Source: Deltaproteobacteria bacterium | GTDB taxonomy: Bacteria > Desulfobacterota > SM23-61 | Length of the DNA stretch: 6,731 nt | Assembly: GCA_026388915.1 (NCBI GenBank) | Contig: JAPLIW010000396.1 | Location: 1-6,731 of the forward strand | Direction: 5' to 3' | Shown here: one piece after another, positions 5,425 to 6,731 of the stretch | Position numbering within the stretch: the first letter of the stretch is position 1 | How the letters are laid out: each line of letters begins with the position of its first letter | The notes under the pieces: generated by a model | Databases searched by the model: none | Told to the model about the DNA's origin: nothing | Seen by the model: only the letters and a program-made list of their open reading frames with translations | Program-made: the position numbers and the translations under genes

Positions 5425-6517
5425 AATCCATTCTATATTTTTTGATCTTCTCCTCATCCAATACGACGCCGTTACCCGGCCGCCTGGGGAGCTCAATCAC
5501 CCCGTCCTTCAGCAAAATGGGCTCGGCGAGCAGGTCATCCTGGACCGACAAAAAGAAGGAAATCTCGCTCGGGTAAGACACGTTCCTCCTTGCGGCGCCG
5601 AAATGCGCGCTGGCCAGGGTGCCCACCCCGGTCTCCGCCTGAGAGCCCATCAGGCACGGAATTCCCGCCATTTCCGCCAGGTGAACGATCTTCATCGAAA
5701 GCGTGTAGCCGGTCCTGGGGGTTTTAATGCTGATCAGCCCGATGGCCCCGAGGCTGATCTCCCGGGCTACATCCTGGGGGGTGAAGCAGCTCTCATCGCC
5801 CATAATGGGAATGGAGATGGCTTGGGCGACCTTTATCCGCCCGTTCGAATTCCAGGCGGGGATGGGTTCTTCCACGAAAGCCAGGCCGTATTCCTCCATC
5901 CGCTTAATGGTCTGGATTGCAGTGGAGATGGAGTAAGCCATATTTGCGTCCGCGTAAAGAAGGACCTCCGGACCGAGATTCCCCCGGAGGGCTTTTATGA
6001 CTTGAACGTCCTTTTCGGGGTCGACCCCCACCTTCACTTTGAAGGCCTTGAACCCCCGGGCCTGGTTCTCCAGCGCTTCCTGAACCATCTCGGGAACGGA
6101 GCGCATCCCCAGCATCCATCCCACGGGGAGACGGTCGGAGTTTCCCCCCAACATCTCCCAGAGGGGAATCCCCCTCGCCCTGGCAACGGCATCATACAAG
6201 GCCAGGTCGATCGCTCCTTTGGCGGTGGGATTCCAATGGATGCCGTCGAATTTGGCCCAGATTTTTTCCGTGTGGGTGGGGTCCATGCCTGTGATCATCG
6301 GGGCGAACCAGGTGCGGATGGCATGAACAATGGAGGGGAGAGACTCCCCGTAGATGGAGGGCCGCGGAGTGGCCTCGGCCACCCCGACGACTCCCGAATC
6401 GGTTTGAACCCGCACCAAGACGTGTTCCGCTGCGTCGAGATACCCTGATAAACCCCATTTGAGCGGTACCTTGTAGGGGATCTTAAAAGGAATCGCCTCC
6501 ACCTTCGAAATCTTCAT
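5423..6517 (-). CDS. Enolase-superfamily protein, muconate-lactonizing-enzyme subgroup
   Basis: This 364-residue cytoplasmic enzyme has the two-domain fold of the mandelate racemase/muconate lactonizing family: a capping domain (about 1-125) and a TIM barrel (about 126-345). The MLE-subgroup residues are all present: K160 and K162 in KVK (acid/base), metal ligands D190 (YADAN), E216 (VEEP) and D241 (GDES), and K265 (SIKTPRTG) on the opposite face. A GSQAETGVGTLASAH segment (291-305) resembles the corresponding loop of muconate cycloisomerases. The DxD dipeptide-binding motif of L-Ala-D/L-Glu epimerases is absent from 306-325 (RRNVSYPSEIS instead). The enzyme should abstract a proton next to a carboxylate with a divalent metal, but whether it is a cycloisomerase, epimerase, racemase or dehydratase is open. 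The start is supported by AGGAGGAG just upstream (+ strand complement 6524-6531). It lies 39 nt after a second livF on the same strand, suggesting co-transcription with an importer. Confidence 0.9.
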   Translation of the reverse strand: MKISKVEAIPFKIPYKVPLKWGLSGYLDAAEHVLVRVQTDSGVVGVAEATPRPSIYGESLPSIVHAIRTWFAPMITGMDPTHTEKIWAKFDGIHWNPTAKGAIDLALYDAVARARGIPLWEMLGGNSDRLPVGWMLGMRSVPEMVQEALENQARGFKAFKVKVGVDPEKDVQVIKALRGNLGPEVLLYADANMAYSISTAIQTIKRMEEYGLAFVEEPIPAWNSNGRIKVAQAISIPIMGDESCFTPQDVAREISLGAIGLISIKTPRTGYTLSMKIVHLAEMAGIPCLMGSQAETGVGTLASAHFGAARRNVSYPSEISFFLSVQDDLLAEPILLKDGVIELPRRPGNGVVLDEEKIKKYRMD

Positions 6518-6556
6518 GAATGTCTCCTCCTGATTGCGCTCCTTAGCAGCGGGCGT

Positions 6557-6730
6557 TTATGACTTAGGAACGAAAAAATATTTGGGTCCGTATTCATCGT
6601 GCCCCACATATCCCCGATCTGCGATCCCCAAAGCCGCTTTGGCATTTTGTTCCACCAGTAGAATGGTCATCGCTCGATTCTGCAAATTCCTGATTAGTAA
6701 ATAGATGTGCTTAACCATCAATGGGGCCAA
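6557..6730 (-). CDS. livF: Second LivF-type ABC ATPase, C-terminal fragment with aberrant end
   Basis: The gene enters from the right edge on the minus strand and ends at TAA 6557-6559; 57 codons are visible. It reads LAPLMVKHIYLLIRNLQNRA, then MTILLVEQNAKAALGIADRG and YV. This is the unmistakable region after Walker B in LivF (GLAPL...ILLVEQN...ALxIADRGYV). A normal LivF then continues about 30-35 residues (LExGRIVLEGxxxEL...AYLG). Here it changes to GHDEYGPKYFFVPKS and stops. I do not recognise this tail. It may result from a deletion or recombination, or be a lineage-specific ending. The core ATP-binding motifs are outside the window. It implies a second Liv operon extending leftward from beyond the edge, with the enolase-superfamily gene as its next member. 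Confidence 0.85.
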   Translation of the reverse strand: MAPLMVKHIYLLIRNLQNRAMTILLVEQNAKAALGIADRGYVGHDEYGPKYFFVPKS

Positions 6731-6731
6731 C

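Noticed and set aside
5603..6448. 281-codon + strand open frame
   Set aside because: It is entirely antisense to the enolase-superfamily gene, is rich in G, P, H and R, and matches no family; a shadow of codon bias.
1..6731. CRISPR array, tRNA or rRNA genes, phage or defence genes
   Set aside because: No regularly spaced repeats, no cloverleaf-like segment, and no nuclease, integrase or defence-type protein could be found on either strand.

Overview
The window is part of an accessory or catabolic region of a Gram-negative bacterium, probably an anaerobic deltaproteobacterium (Desulfobacterota-like). That placement is inference. It rests on two branched-chain-amino-acid-type (Liv/HAAT) ABC importers close together, the end of an enoyl-CoA hydratase gene, a cysteine-rich periplasmic binding protein, and an intergenic repeat of a style I associate with that group. 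No rRNA or marker gene is present to confirm it.

Layout. Positions 2-172 hold the last 56 codons of an enoyl-CoA hydratase/isomerase gene on the + strand. Positions 173-906 form a long gap with no intact gene. It starts AT-rich, with a short tandem repeat, a good sigma70-like promoter and a TTGTATACAA palindrome. It then holds a minus-strand relic of an IS630-family transposase with an internal stop, and a MITE-like repeat.

A + strand Liv operon follows (907-5341): periplasmic substrate-binding protein, LivH-type permease, a fused LivM-LivG permease/ATPase, and LivF-type ATPase. Gaps are short (40 nt, 20 nt, then the remnant of the livG end). The fused LivM-LivG gene is damaged. Its frame ends just after the Walker B and D-loop, while the true LivG C-terminus lies in another frame about 50 nt downstream (to 4634). 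About 35-40 residues carrying the H-loop are missing between them.

A perfect 12-bp hairpin (5377-5404) separates this operon from a convergent minus-strand unit. That unit holds a muconate-lactonizing-enzyme-type enolase-superfamily protein (5423-6517) and, upstream of it, the C-terminal end of a second LivF-type ATPase (6557-6730, running off the right edge). The second LivF loses family similarity shortly after its VEQN motif and ends in an unrelated 15-residue tail.

How the parts may work together. The binding protein captures a small organic solute, LivH/LivM form the membrane channel, and LivG/LivF power it. The enolase-superfamily enzyme lies 39 nt downstream of the second livF and would act on a solute imported by that second system. 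The substrates cannot be read from sequence. The most notable observations are the lesion in an ATPase of an otherwise tidy operon and the altered end of the neighbouring LivF.
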